Below are positions 1 through 6,439 of a DNA stretch of 8,280 nt, piece after piece. Source of the stretch: Verrucomicrobiota bacterium (lineage in GTDB: Bacteria > Verrucomicrobiota > Verrucomicrobiia > Methylacidiphilales > Verrucolacustridaceae). The stretch is from NCBI GenBank assembly GCA_010024525.1, contig RGGS01000046.1, forward strand, positions 1 through 8,280, written 5' to 3'. The notes beneath the pieces are model-generated. The model was not told the origin of the DNA. It saw only the letters and a program-made list of their open reading frames with translations, and did no database searches. Each line of letters starts with the position of its first letter. Position 1 is the stretch's first letter. The position numbers were made by a program, and so were the translations under genes.

Positions 1-1
1 T

Positions 2-523
2 GCCTTGATCCTGATCTCCTTCCTCGAATCCTCTATTTTTCCGATTCCCCCGGACGTGCTGCTGATTCCGATGGTTCTGGCTCACCCTCGAAAGGCTTGG
101 ACCTACGCCTTGGCCTGCACGGCGGCCTCCGTGGTCGGAGGATGGGCTGGCTATGGTATCGGACATTTTCTTTATGACGCCGTGGGGGCCCCGGTCATCG
201 CTTTTTATCATCTCCAGACCCAGTTCGAGACTTTCCGCAATGTTTTTAATGCTTACGGGGCTTGGATTGTTTTGGTGAAAGGGATGACCCCGGTGCCGTA
301 TAAGTTGATTACCATCACCGCCGGGGCCACGGGGATGAATTTGTTGCAATTTTCCATCGCCTCCTTTGTTTCCCGGGCCATGCGGTTTGTCTTGGAGGCT
401 GAACTTTTGCGGCGCTTTGGACCGGCCATCCGTCCCAAGATAGACCGCTATTTGGAGGCCATCCTTGGCGTCCTCTTGGTGCTTTTGGTGGGTGGTTTCC
501 TCTGCCTGAAGCTCCTTAAATAA
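2..523 (+). CDS. YqaA/DedA-like (VTT-domain) inner-membrane protein, N-terminus outside window
   Basis: The reading frame is open to the left edge. A TTG at 5 exists, but the conserved family core starts almost at once after it, so the true start is probably upstream and some 20-30 residues are missing. Counting from that TTG, the FLESSIFPIPPDVLL segment (residues 6-20) and the GMTPVPYK segment (93-100) are characteristic of the YqaA branch of the DedA/SNARE-associated (VTT) membrane family. Hydrophobic stretches lie near 32-56, 85-92, 101-123 and 152-170. Members are integral inner-membrane proteins. DedA relatives have been linked to lipid carrier recycling and envelope homeostasis, but the YqaA branch has no firmly assigned substrate. 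The gene ends at TAA 521-523 and is followed after 86 nt by a strong terminator, so it is the last gene of its transcript. Family assignment is confident; function is not. Confidence 0.85.
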   Translation, partial: ALILISFLESSIFPIPPDVLLIPMVLAHPRKAWTYALACTAASVVGGWAGYGIGHFLYDAVGAPVIAFYHLQTQFETFRNVFNAYGAWIVLVKGMTPVPYKLITITAGATGMNLLQFSIASFVSRAMRFVLEAELLRRFGPAIRPKIDRYLEAILGVLLVLLVGGFLCLKLLK

Positions 524-609
524 TCCTCTTTTGGGCGAAAATAGTTTGAACGTTTTGCCTGCTTGTCTGTCTATCTCTTTAGTTTTCGATCGTATCTCCT
601 AGTGTTTGG

Positions 610-644
610 CAAAAAGCGCGGATAAAACCGCGCTTTTTGTTTTC
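610..644 (+). terminator. Strong rho-independent terminator
   Basis: A perfect 12-bp stem (610-621 with 628-639) carries a GCGCGG/CCGCGC core flanked by A5/T5, with a 6-nt ATAAAA loop. The right arm ends in a T-run that continues after a single G (TTTTTGTTTT). It closes the transcript of the YqaA-like gene. The A-rich left arm means it could also act on the minus strand, but no minus-strand gene ends here. Confidence 0.9.
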
Positions 645-662
645 ATTAATCCCTACATATCA

Positions 663-690
663 TTGACTTGTGGTTGCATTGAATTTAAAT
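663..690 (+). promoter_or_regulatory. Candidate sigma-70 promoter for the 122-residue gene
   Basis: TTGACT at 663-668 is a five-of-six match to the -35 consensus. TTAAAT at 685-690 matches four of six -10 positions with a 16-nt spacer, and TAAATA at 686-691 is an alternative with 17 nt. It lies in an AT-rich stretch directly after the terminator and about 60 nt before the ATG at 752, a sensible place for a promoter. A TATAAA at 694-699 is too far from the -35 for a classical pair. This is prediction from pattern only. Confidence 0.35.
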
Positions 691-751
691 ACCTATAAAA
701 ACTTAATTATTGTCTTTTTTGTCGGCTTAAATCATTGTTTCAGCCCCAACT

Positions 752-1120
752 ATGATTTCGCGGGCTTATCATCATCATCCGGGAGTTCACGCCAGTCGGT
801 TGGCCGAGGACTTGCAGAGAGAGATATGGGGATTTGCCCAAGCGGTCATGGATGCGGAAGGGGATCGTTGTGCTACCAATCGCATGACCTATTGGAAAAG
901 TCGTTTGGCGATCTCAATTGAGCATGCCAAATCCAGGGGGATGGCTCCGGAGGAGTTGGCGCACCAATCGGAACTCAGCCTAAGCCGGTCTCAAGGCAAC
1001 CGTTATCCAACGAGTCAGTCCCTTTTTCAAATCGAAACCTATCTTCGCCAGCAAGGGGTGCCTGCCCGTTTGAAGGCCGGAATGCATGCACCGGTCGGCT
1101 TTCCCGTCCGTAACAGTTAA
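752..1120 (+). CDS. Hypothetical protein, 122 residues, family not recognised
   Basis: I do not recognise this protein. The ATG at 752 is the first standard start after an in-frame stop at 728-730. There is no clear Shine-Dalgarno site before it. The product looks soluble and basic, with no signal peptide or membrane segment. It opens with three consecutive histidines (residues 7-9). It then has a helix-prone, charged region (about 15-70) containing an RMTYWKSRLAISIEHAK segment, a polar middle, and a second likely helix (SLFQIETYLRQQG). Its codon use looks like that of its neighbours. It stands alone between the terminator at 610-644 and the ABC ATPase that begins 82 nt after its stop, so it may be independently transcribed or lead the following gene set. 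An overlapping frame (670-921) looks like a shadow. Coding status is likely, function unknown. Confidence 0.6.
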   Translation: MISRAYHHHPGVHASRLAEDLQREIWGFAQAVMDAEGDRCATNRMTYWKSRLAISIEHAKSRGMAPEELAHQSELSLSRSQGNRYPTSQSLFQIETYLRQQGVPARLKAGMHAPVGFPVRNS

Positions 1121-1165
1121 AATTAGGTTCTCCCCACCCTTGGGTTGAAGGGATCGTCCGATGGC

Positions 1166-1193
1166 TTGACCCACAACGATCTTTTCCTCAAAT
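1166..1193 (+). promoter_or_regulatory. Weak candidate promoter before the ABC/SCO/DUF420 set
   Basis: TTGACC at 1166-1171 (five of six to the -35 box) is followed after 16 nt by TCAAAT at 1188-1193 (four of six to the -10 box, but lacking the important A at the second position). Transcription would start at about 1200-1203, on or just before the ATG at 1203, which would give a leaderless message. That fits the absence of a Shine-Dalgarno site there, but the -10 match is poor. Confidence 0.25.
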
Positions 1194-1202
1194 TGACCTT
1201 TC

Positions 1203-2156
1203 ATGGCAGACGCATCCTTGTGGGCGGTTGAGGCCGAGGGGGTAGGTTACTCCTACGGACGCAAGCGTGTTCTCGAAAACATCAGTCTTCGGGTTGAGGA
1301 GGGAGGCATGTTTTGCATCCTCGGGCCCAACGGGAGTGGAAAAACCACCCTTTTTAAAATCCTCTCCACGATCTTCGCCCTGCAGGAAGGGGAGGTTTCG
1401 GTGGCAGGCCGCAGTCTTCGCCAGTTTCCGACCCCTGTTCGTAAAAAAATCGGTGTTCTCTTCCAAAATCCCGCGGTGGACATGAAACTGACCGTGCGCG
1501 AGAACCTTCGCTTCCACGGGAATCTTTACGGTTTGGATACCCACGACCTGGAAAAACGTATCAACAAGAGCCTCGAGGCCCTTGGAGTCGATGACCGGGG
1601 GGGGGAGTTGGTGGAAAATCTTTCGGGTGGACTGCGTCGCCGGGTGGAGATCGCCAAAGTCCTGCTGACCCGTCCCAGTATCCTGCTCCTTGATGAGCCG
1701 ACCACCGGATTGGATCCGGCGATCCGTGCGGAGCTTTGGAGCATCATTTCCGGAATCCGGAACACCCGTAAATTGAGCGTTCTTTTCACCACCCACCTCC
1801 TGGAGGAGGCCGAACCGGCCGATGAAATCCTTCTGCTGGATCAAGGACGCTCCGTGGCCTCCGGCAAGGTCGCCGATCTCCGTTCCTCCCTGGGTAAGGA
1901 ATACGTCCGACTGGGCAGCTACCAACCCAAAAAGTTGGCCGCCCGCATCCGCAAGGAAGGGGAGATCGAGGTCACCGCCGAGCCCGCTTCTGTGAAGGTG
2001 GTTCCGATCCGCGGCTTGGCTGCGCCTTTGGCCATCAAGCTCTGGCGTCAATACAACAAGGAAGTTACCTCCGTCACCCTTTGCCGGCCCACCTTGGAAG
2101 ATCTCTTTCTGCAAAAAACCGGACGCCATTGGTCCTCCAGCCCCGGGGAATTCTGA
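1203..2156 (+). CDS. ABC transporter ATP-binding protein, ABC-2/CcmA-like (DrrA/NatA type)
   Basis: A 317-residue ABC ATPase with all the catalytic motifs: Walker A GPNGSGKTT (41-49), Q-loop Gln88, signature LSGGLRRRVE (140-149), Walker B ILLLDEP (160-166) and switch His198. A C-terminal extension of about 100 residues ends in a TLEDLFLQKTGR segment typical of ATPases paired with ABC-2 exporters. It would power the membrane protein encoded 3 nt downstream from the cytoplasmic face. The ATG at 1203 has no Shine-Dalgarno site, but the family N-terminus begins right after it, so the start is reasonable. A run of nine G (1597-1605) lies just before the signature; the frame is intact across it. 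The substrate cannot be read from the sequence. The neighbouring SCO and DUF420 genes suggest a link to oxidase or cofactor assembly, which is inference. Confidence 0.92.
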   Translation: MADASLWAVEAEGVGYSYGRKRVLENISLRVEEGGMFCILGPNGSGKTTLFKILSTIFALQEGEVSVAGRSLRQFPTPVRKKIGVLFQNPAVDMKLTVRENLRFHGNLYGLDTHDLEKRINKSLEALGVDDRGGELVENLSGGLRRRVEIAKVLLTRPSILLLDEPTTGLDPAIRAELWSIISGIRNTRKLSVLFTTHLLEEAEPADEILLLDQGRSVASGKVADLRSSLGKEYVRLGSYQPKKLAARIRKEGEIEVTAEPASVKVVPIRGLAAPLAIKLWRQYNKEVTSVTLCRPTLEDLFLQKTGRHWSSSPGEF

Positions 2157-2159
2157 TTT

Positions 2160-2924
2160 ATGATGCAAGCCTCCTTTAGCCTCGCTCTTCGGGAAATCGT
2201 CCGTTTTCTTCGTCAAAAAAACCGTGTTATCGGGGCCTTGGCCACGCCGGTTCTCTTCTGGTTCCTGCTTGGTTCCGGGGTGGGGCGATCCTTGGTCACC
2301 CCGGGGTTTCGTGGGCGGTTGGATTACCTGACCTATTTCTTTCCCGGCATTATTCTCCTGATCGTACTGTTTACCGCCATTTTCTCCACGGTCTCCATCA
2401 TTGAGGACCGTCGGGAGGGATTCCTCCAGGGGGTGCTGGTGGCTCCGGCTGGTCGTTCGGCCATTCTTTTCGGAAAAATCATGGGGGGAACCCTCCTCGC
2501 GGTCTTTCAGGCTTTGGTGGTTATGTTGCTGGCGCCCTACTCCGACCATCATCCCGATGCCCGGGTTCTTTTCCACCTGATCGCCATGACGTCTCTCCTC
2601 GCCGTGGGCTTGACTGCGTTGGGTTTCCTCATTGCCTGGCCGATGGATTCGACCCAAGGATTCCATGCCCTGATCAATCTCTTCTTTGTCCCGCTCTGGT
2701 TCCTGAGCGGAGCCCTTTTTCCCGCCGGTGGAGCTGCGGAGTGGGTACGCACCCTGATGCGCTTTAATCCCTTGAGTTACGGGCATGAGGCTTTGCAGGG
2801 ACTGTTGGCCACCAAGCAGGGGCAGCCTCTGCCCATCGATCTTTCCCAGGATTATTCCATTATCTGCGCGACCACCCTTCTGCTCGTGATGGCCTGCGCC
2901 TTTCAGGTCAGTCGGCGTTCGTGA
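2160..2924 (+). CDS. ABC-2 type transporter permease
   Basis: A 254-residue membrane protein with about six hydrophobic segments (near 25-41, 58-80, 104-124, 138-159, 168-187 and 233-248). The segment FFVPLWFLSGALFPAGG followed by FNPLSYGHEAL is the ABC-2 permease hallmark seen in exporters of the DrrB, NodJ and CcmB-like groups. It should dimerise and pair with the ATPase encoded 3 nt upstream. Two ATG codons occur in tandem at 2160 and 2163; a GGGGAA at about 2146-2151 is at usable Shine-Dalgarno distance. The stop codon overlaps the GTG start of the SCO gene by 4 nt (GTGA), implying translational coupling and a shared task. The direction is most likely export or transfer out of the cytoplasm; the substrate is unknown. 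Confidence 0.9.
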   Translation: MMQASFSLALREIVRFLRQKNRVIGALATPVLFWFLLGSGVGRSLVTPGFRGRLDYLTYFFPGIILLIVLFTAIFSTVSIIEDRREGFLQGVLVAPAGRSAILFGKIMGGTLLAVFQALVVMLLAPYSDHHPDARVLFHLIAMTSLLAVGLTALGFLIAWPMDSTQGFHALINLFFVPLWFLSGALFPAGGAAEWVRTLMRFNPLSYGHEALQGLLATKQGQPLPIDLSQDYSIICATTLLLVMACAFQVSRRS

Positions 2925-3601
2925 CCGCTCCGGCCCCGGAACGTCCGGGTCCCCGCCCAGCCAACAAAAAATTGACCATCGTGGTCTGGGGCCTTCTCGT
3001 GGCCGGATTGGCGCTGGTGATGGCCGTGGGGATGAGGGAGATATGGATCTCCGCGGAACGAAAAAACTTTCGTAGCCTGCCCATTCTGGCCCAAGTCCCC
3101 GAATTTCTTTTCCTGGAGCGGGATGGACAACCCCGGAGCCTTAAGGATCTGGAGGGGGAGATCTGGGTGGCGGATTTTTTCTTTTCCTCATGCCCCGGTC
3201 CGTGTCCCGCCCTGACCAGTCAGATGGGGGAAATTTCCAGGGCCGTCACCCGGACCAAGGGAAAGGTGAAGGTGGTCTCCATTACCGTGGATCCCGATAC
3301 CGATACTCCCGATAGGTTGCGGGTCTACGCCGACAAGTTTGGTGCGGGAAAAAATTGGTGGTTTCTGACGGGATCCTTGGACGACACCTTTCGTTTGGCC
3401 CGCGAAGGGTTCCAATTGGCCGTGGAGGTGAATCCTCCCGCCACCGCCGTCCGTGATGGAAAAATGCTCCACAGCACCAAAATCGCCCTGGTGGATGGGA
3501 AAGGCCGGATCCGGGGATATTATAACGGCACAGATGCCGACTTATTGGCTCGGATTCTCCCGGATATCGGCGATCTTTTGCAGGAAGAAAACCCCCGATG
3601 A
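2921..3601 (+). CDS. SCO1/SenC/PrrC-family copper protein (cytochrome c oxidase assembly)
   Basis: A 226-residue protein with a thioredoxin fold. One N-terminal membrane anchor (about 18-38, after a basic RPANKK stretch) places the domain on the periplasmic side. The copper ligands of the family are present: CxxxC at Cys91 and Cys95 (SCPGPCP) and the distal His184 (MLHSTK). The VDPDTDTP segment (123-130) is the usual SCO landmark. SCO proteins deliver copper to, or reduce the cysteines of, the CuA site of cytochrome c oxidase subunit II. The GTG start at 2921 overlaps the permease stop (GTGA) and the TGA stop overlaps the next ATG (ATGA), so it is translated as part of a coupled set. No oxidase subunit gene is in the window. 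Identification is very secure; the exact client oxidase is not visible. Confidence 0.95.
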   Translation: MTAPAPERPGPRPANKKLTIVVWGLLVAGLALVMAVGMREIWISAERKNFRSLPILAQVPEFLFLERDGQPRSLKDLEGEIWVADFFFSSCPGPCPALTSQMGEISRAVTRTKGKVKVVSITVDPDTDTPDRLRVYADKFGAGKNWWFLTGSLDDTFRLAREGFQLAVEVNPPATAVRDGKMLHSTKIALVDGKGRIRGYYNGTDADLLARILPDIGDLLQEENPR

Positions 3602-4017
3602 CTTTTCAGGATCTGCCATTCCTTAATGCCGTGCTGAACACATTGACGGCTCTGCTCCTTTTTGCGGGATGGATCCAGATCAAGCGGGGAAACAGGGAAG
3701 CTCATCGCAAAATCATGGTGACGGCGTTCCTCACCTCGACTCTCTTCCTTGCCTGTTACCTCCTGCACAAATTCACCGTTGGACCCAAGCTCTTTCCCAT
3801 GCAGGGATGGCCCCGGGTGGTCTATATGCTAGTTCTGATTCCCCACACCATTTTGGCGGTGTTGAATCTACCTTTTATTTTGGCGGCGATCTGGTTTGCC
3901 GCCCATGGTCAGTTCGAAAAACATAAACGGTTGACCCGATGGGTATGGCCGGTCTGGATGTATGTCTCCGTCACCGGAGTCCTCGTGTATCTGATGCTTT
4001 ACCGCTGGTTTGTTTAG
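3598..4017 (+). CDS. DUF420 membrane protein (CtaM/YozB-like, oxidase maturation)
   Basis: A 139-residue integral membrane protein with four hydrophobic segments (near 9-25, 40-57, 74-100 and 117-135). It starts with the DUF420-type DLPFLNAVLNT segment and has the family's spaced histidines: His36 (EAHRKIM), His57, His83 (PHT), His103 and His109. It ends with the conserved WMYVSVTGVLVYLMLY. DUF420 includes Staphylococcus aureus CtaM, needed for activity of an aa3-type terminal oxidase, so a role in haem-copper oxidase maturation is the likely function; the mechanism is not settled. AGGA at 3582-3585 may be the ribosome site, and the ATG at 3598 overlaps the SCO stop codon by 4 nt. The SCO-DUF420 pairing supports the oxidase link. 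Confidence 0.9.
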   Translation: MTFQDLPFLNAVLNTLTALLLFAGWIQIKRGNREAHRKIMVTAFLTSTLFLACYLLHKFTVGPKLFPMQGWPRVVYMLVLIPHTILAVLNLPFILAAIWFAAHGQFEKHKRLTRWVWPVWMYVSVTGVLVYLMLYRWFV

Positions 4018-4024
4018 ATCGCTG

Positions 4025-4048
4025 GAGGCCGGGCCTAGGTCCGGCCTC
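4025..4048 (+). other. GC-rich hairpin without U-tract between DUF420 and feoA
   Basis: GAGGCCGG (4025-4032) and CCGGCCTC (4041-4048) form a perfect 8-bp stem around an 8-nt loop, 7 nt after the DUF420 stop codon. No T-run follows, so it is not a classical intrinsic terminator. It may stabilise the 3' end of the upstream message, act as a weak terminator, or let some transcription continue into feoA. A short palindrome (CCACCCGGTGG, 4055-4065) follows it. Confidence 0.5.
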
Positions 4049-4086
4049 GACTTGCCACCCGGTGGTAAAAGCTCCAAACTCTTGAT

Positions 4087-4350
4087 GTGGAAAAGAAAGG
4101 GGGCGCCAAAAAGCATCAACCCGTGGATCTGACTCAGGTCGGTTCCGGGGCCGAAGTCCGCGTTCGGAGTCTGGAATGCGCTCCGGGGACCTGCCAACGA
4201 CTGCGAGAGATGGGATTTTGTGAGAATGCCCTGGTTCGAAAGATTCGGGGCGGGGCGGATCTGGTCTGTTGGGTTTGTGGAACGCGGGTGGCTTTGAGTG
4301 CGCGTCTGGCCAGGCAAATTTTGGTTGAACACGTGGACGGGCGTTCCTGA
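4087..4350 (+). CDS. feoA: FeoA, SH3-like cytoplasmic component of ferrous iron transport
   Basis: The 87-residue product contains the FeoA core: an N-terminal VDLTQVGSGAEVRV strand region, CQRLREMGF (36-44, the RLxxMG landmark) and a C-terminal GTRVALSARLARQILVEHV. FeoA is a small SH3-like protein that works with FeoB, probably at its cytoplasmic face. The first start after an in-frame stop (4066-4068) is GTG 4087. GTG 4123 would give a 75-residue protein closer to the family minimum and remove a Lys-rich leader. Neither start has a clear Shine-Dalgarno site. Five cysteines (31, 36, 45, 61, 64) include a CxxC at 61-64, which is rich for such a small protein and may bind metal or sense redox state. 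feoB follows 37 nt later if its ATG 4388 is used. Confidence 0.88.
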   Translation: MEKKGGAKKHQPVDLTQVGSGAEVRVRSLECAPGTCQRLREMGFCENALVRKIRGGADLVCWVCGTRVALSARLARQILVEHVDGRS

Positions 4351-4387
4351 AAAAATTACTTTGCGGGCGGATCGTCCCGTGGATCGG

Positions 4388-6436
4388 ATGAAAAAGGATA
4401 CTTCCAAGCGCTGGATCGCCGTCATTGGGAACCCCAACGCAGGAAAGAGCACGCTCTTCAACGCCCTTACGGGGCTCCGTCAGCGGGTGGGTAACTATCC
4501 CGGGGTGACGGTGGAAAAGCGGACGGGCACGGCTTACACCCTGCACGGAGAGGCGATCGAACTGATTGATCTTCCAGGGATGTACAGCCTCTCTCCGCGG
4601 TCTCCTGACGAGGAGATCGCCCTCCAGGTGCTTCAGGGTAAGGCAACTGGGTTGCCCCGGCCGGATGCGGTTCTCTGTGTGGTTGACGCCAGCAACCTAG
4701 AGCGGAATCTTTTCCTCGTCACGCAGGTGATGGAACTGGGCCTGCCGGTTCTGGTGGCTTTGAACATGGTCGATGTGGCGGAGGCAAGAGGAGTCCGGAT
4801 TCATCCAGAACAACTGGAGCAAAAAATCGGGGTGAAGTTCATTCCCACCCAGGCCCATCGGGGCAAAGGCTTGGTGGAATTGAGGGCGGCCTTGGGGCAG
4901 CGCCTGAGTCAGGCGGGGGAAAGAAAGTGGACCATGCCAGCTCCCTTGGCGGCCGCTGTCGGGCAGATTGCCGCAGCTTGGCGGGAAGCCCAACCGGCGG
5001 AGATCCGGGCAGAGGGAAAAGCATTGGAGCTTTTGTCCGGGTCCGGCGAAGGACCGGAAGGAGCCCGCAAACTGGCCATGGCTTGGAGGGAGCGATTCGG
5101 CAAAGAGGCGTATGACTGGGCGGCGGCGGTGGCCGGAGCCCGCTTTGCCTATCTGAGGGACGTCCTGCACCAGGCGGGCGTGGGCCAGGGCTGGAGGGAA
5201 GTGGGATGGACCGACCGAATCGACTCCTTGGTGCTTCATCCTGTTTTCGGTTGGGGAGTTTTGGCTGGAATGATGATGGCGCTTTTCATCTCCATCTTTT
5301 CGATCGCTTCCTTTCCCATGGAGTGGATCGATGCCGGTTTTAGCGCGTTGGGGCAACTCGTGCAGGGCCACATGCCACCGGGGATCTTTCGGGACCTATT
5401 GGTGGACGGCGTATTGGCCGGAGTGGGCGGAGTGGTCATCTTTCTTCCCCAGATCCTGATTCTGTTTTTCTTTCTCGGGTTGCTCGAGGATTCAGGGTAT
5501 CTGGCCCGGGCGGCTTTTCTTCTCGATCGCGTGATGCATCGGGTGGGGTTGAGCGGAAAATCCTTTATCCCGTTGCTTAGCTCGTATGCCTGCGCGATTC
5601 CCGGGATCATGGCCACCCGGACGGTCGAGGATCCCAAAGATCGGCTGACCACCATTCTGGTGGCGCCCCTCATGAGCTGTTCGGCCAGAATCCCCGTTTA
5701 CACGACTCTGTTGGCCGCCGCAGTTCCGGCAACCCTTTTCCCCGCATGGGGGAAAGCGGCGGCCCTGTTGGGTCTATATGCCTTGGGAACGGGCACGGCT
5801 TTTGCACTCGCTTGGCTCTTTCGAAAAAAAATGTTGGGTGGTGGATCGCCTCCTTTGATTCTCGAACTCCCGCCCTACCGCATGCCGGCTTTTCGGACCG
5901 TCCTTCTGCGGATGTGGGAGAGAGCACTGATCTTTTTGCGCCGGGCCGGAACGGTGATTCTGGCTCTCTCCATCCTACTTTGGTTCCTTTCCAACTTTCC
6001 CTCCACATCCGGGGAAGCCTCCGAAAGGTTGGCTGGAAGTTTTGCCGGACAGCTGGGGCATTGGCTGGAACCCATCATCCGGCCGCTTGGGTTTGATTGG
6101 AGAATTGGAATCGGTTTGGTCGCCTCCTTGGCGGCGAGAGAGGTTTTTGTTAGCACGATGTCGATCGTCTACCACGTGGGGGGAGAAGAGGGGGGGCTCG
6201 TGCAGGCGATGCGTGGTGCAACCTGGCCGGACGGAGCAATGATCTATACCCCTGCGACCTGTGTGGCTCTTTTGGTGTTCTATGTCTACGCCTTGCAGTG
6301 CCTAAGCACCGTGGCGGTGGCGAAGAGGGAGACGGGGGGGTGGATCTGGCCGGCCTTCATGATGTTCTATATGACAGGGTTGGCTTATCTTGGCGCCTGG
6401 CTGGTGCAATTGATTGCCAGATTGGTGGGGGGGTAA
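4388..6436 (+). CDS. feoB: FeoB, ferrous iron transporter with N-terminal G domain
   Basis: With ATG 4388 the protein has 682 residues. The frame is open further upstream to 4298, inside feoA, but the extra 30 residues do not resemble FeoB, whose G domain starts right after ATG 4388. G-protein motifs: G1 GNPNAGKST (14-22), G2 NYPGVTVE (36-43), G3 DLPG (61-64), G4 NMVD (126-129) and a G5-like TQAHRGKG (154-161). A helical linker leads to the membrane part (from about 280) with the two Gate regions, including LPQILILFFFLGLLEDSGYLAR (354-374) and MSCSARIPVYTTLL. The usual GFGCNVPAI pore motif reads SSYACAIPGI (398-407), keeping the cysteine (Cys402) and proline. FeoB imports Fe2+ across the inner membrane. 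There is no Fur box that I can see upstream of feoA. Two runs of seven G (6334-6340 and 6427-6433) occur near the end; the frame is intact. Confidence 0.95.
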   Translation: MKKDTSKRWIAVIGNPNAGKSTLFNALTGLRQRVGNYPGVTVEKRTGTAYTLHGEAIELIDLPGMYSLSPRSPDEEIALQVLQGKATGLPRPDAVLCVVDASNLERNLFLVTQVMELGLPVLVALNMVDVAEARGVRIHPEQLEQKIGVKFIPTQAHRGKGLVELRAALGQRLSQAGERKWTMPAPLAAAVGQIAAAWREAQPAEIRAEGKALELLSGSGEGPEGARKLAMAWRERFGKEAYDWAAAVAGARFAYLRDVLHQAGVGQGWREVGWTDRIDSLVLHPVFGWGVLAGMMMALFISIFSIASFPMEWIDAGFSALGQLVQGHMPPGIFRDLLVDGVLAGVGGVVIFLPQILILFFFLGLLEDSGYLARAAFLLDRVMHRVGLSGKSFIPLLSSYACAIPGIMATRTVEDPKDRLTTILVAPLMSCSARIPVYTTLLAAAVPATLFPAWGKAAALLGLYALGTGTAFALAWLFRKKMLGGGSPPLILELPPYRMPAFRTVLLRMWERALIFLRRAGTVILALSILLWFLSNFPSTSGEASERLAGSFAGQLGHWLEPIIRPLGFDWRIGIGLVASLAAREVFVSTMSIVYHVGGEEGGLVQAMRGATWPDGAMIYTPATCVALLVFYVYALQCLSTVAVAKRETGGWIWPAFMMFYMTGLAYLGAWLVQLIARLVGG

Positions 6437-6439
6437 ACA

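Noticed and set aside
767..779. Short ATC/CAT trinucleotide run
   Set aside because: It is four units long and encodes the three histidines of the hypothetical protein; too short to be called a repeat element.
670..921. An 83-codon frame overlapping the start of the hypothetical gene at 752
   Set aside because: The GTG start sits over the likely promoter and the second half is a frame-shifted reading of the 752-1120 gene, Ser/Gly-rich without features.
1137..1152. CCCTT/AAGGG inverted repeat with a 6-nt loop after the hypothetical gene
   Set aside because: Only five base pairs and no T-run, so it cannot be called a terminator.
1188..2786. A 532-codon open frame on the minus strand
   Set aside because: It lies opposite two well-identified ABC genes with full motifs. 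The translation is a low-complexity mix rich in Gly, Gln, Arg, Glu and His with no domain, as expected from the complement of GC-rich coding sequence.
4298..4387. Longer FeoB start overlapping feoA
   Set aside because: The added 30 residues are an out-of-frame reading of the FeoA C-terminus and do not resemble any FeoB N-terminus; ATG 4388 starts just before the G domain.
3868..4546. Overlapping minus-strand frames of about 190 codons opposite DUF420, feoA and the start of feoB
   Set aside because: They are antisense to three conserved genes, overlap each other in different frames and show Pro/Arg/Ser-rich non-protein-like composition.
4697..5371. A 224-codon minus-strand frame opposite feoB
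   Set aside because: It is antisense to the FeoB G domain and linker, has a composition typical of shadow frames, and no start region or recognisable motif.
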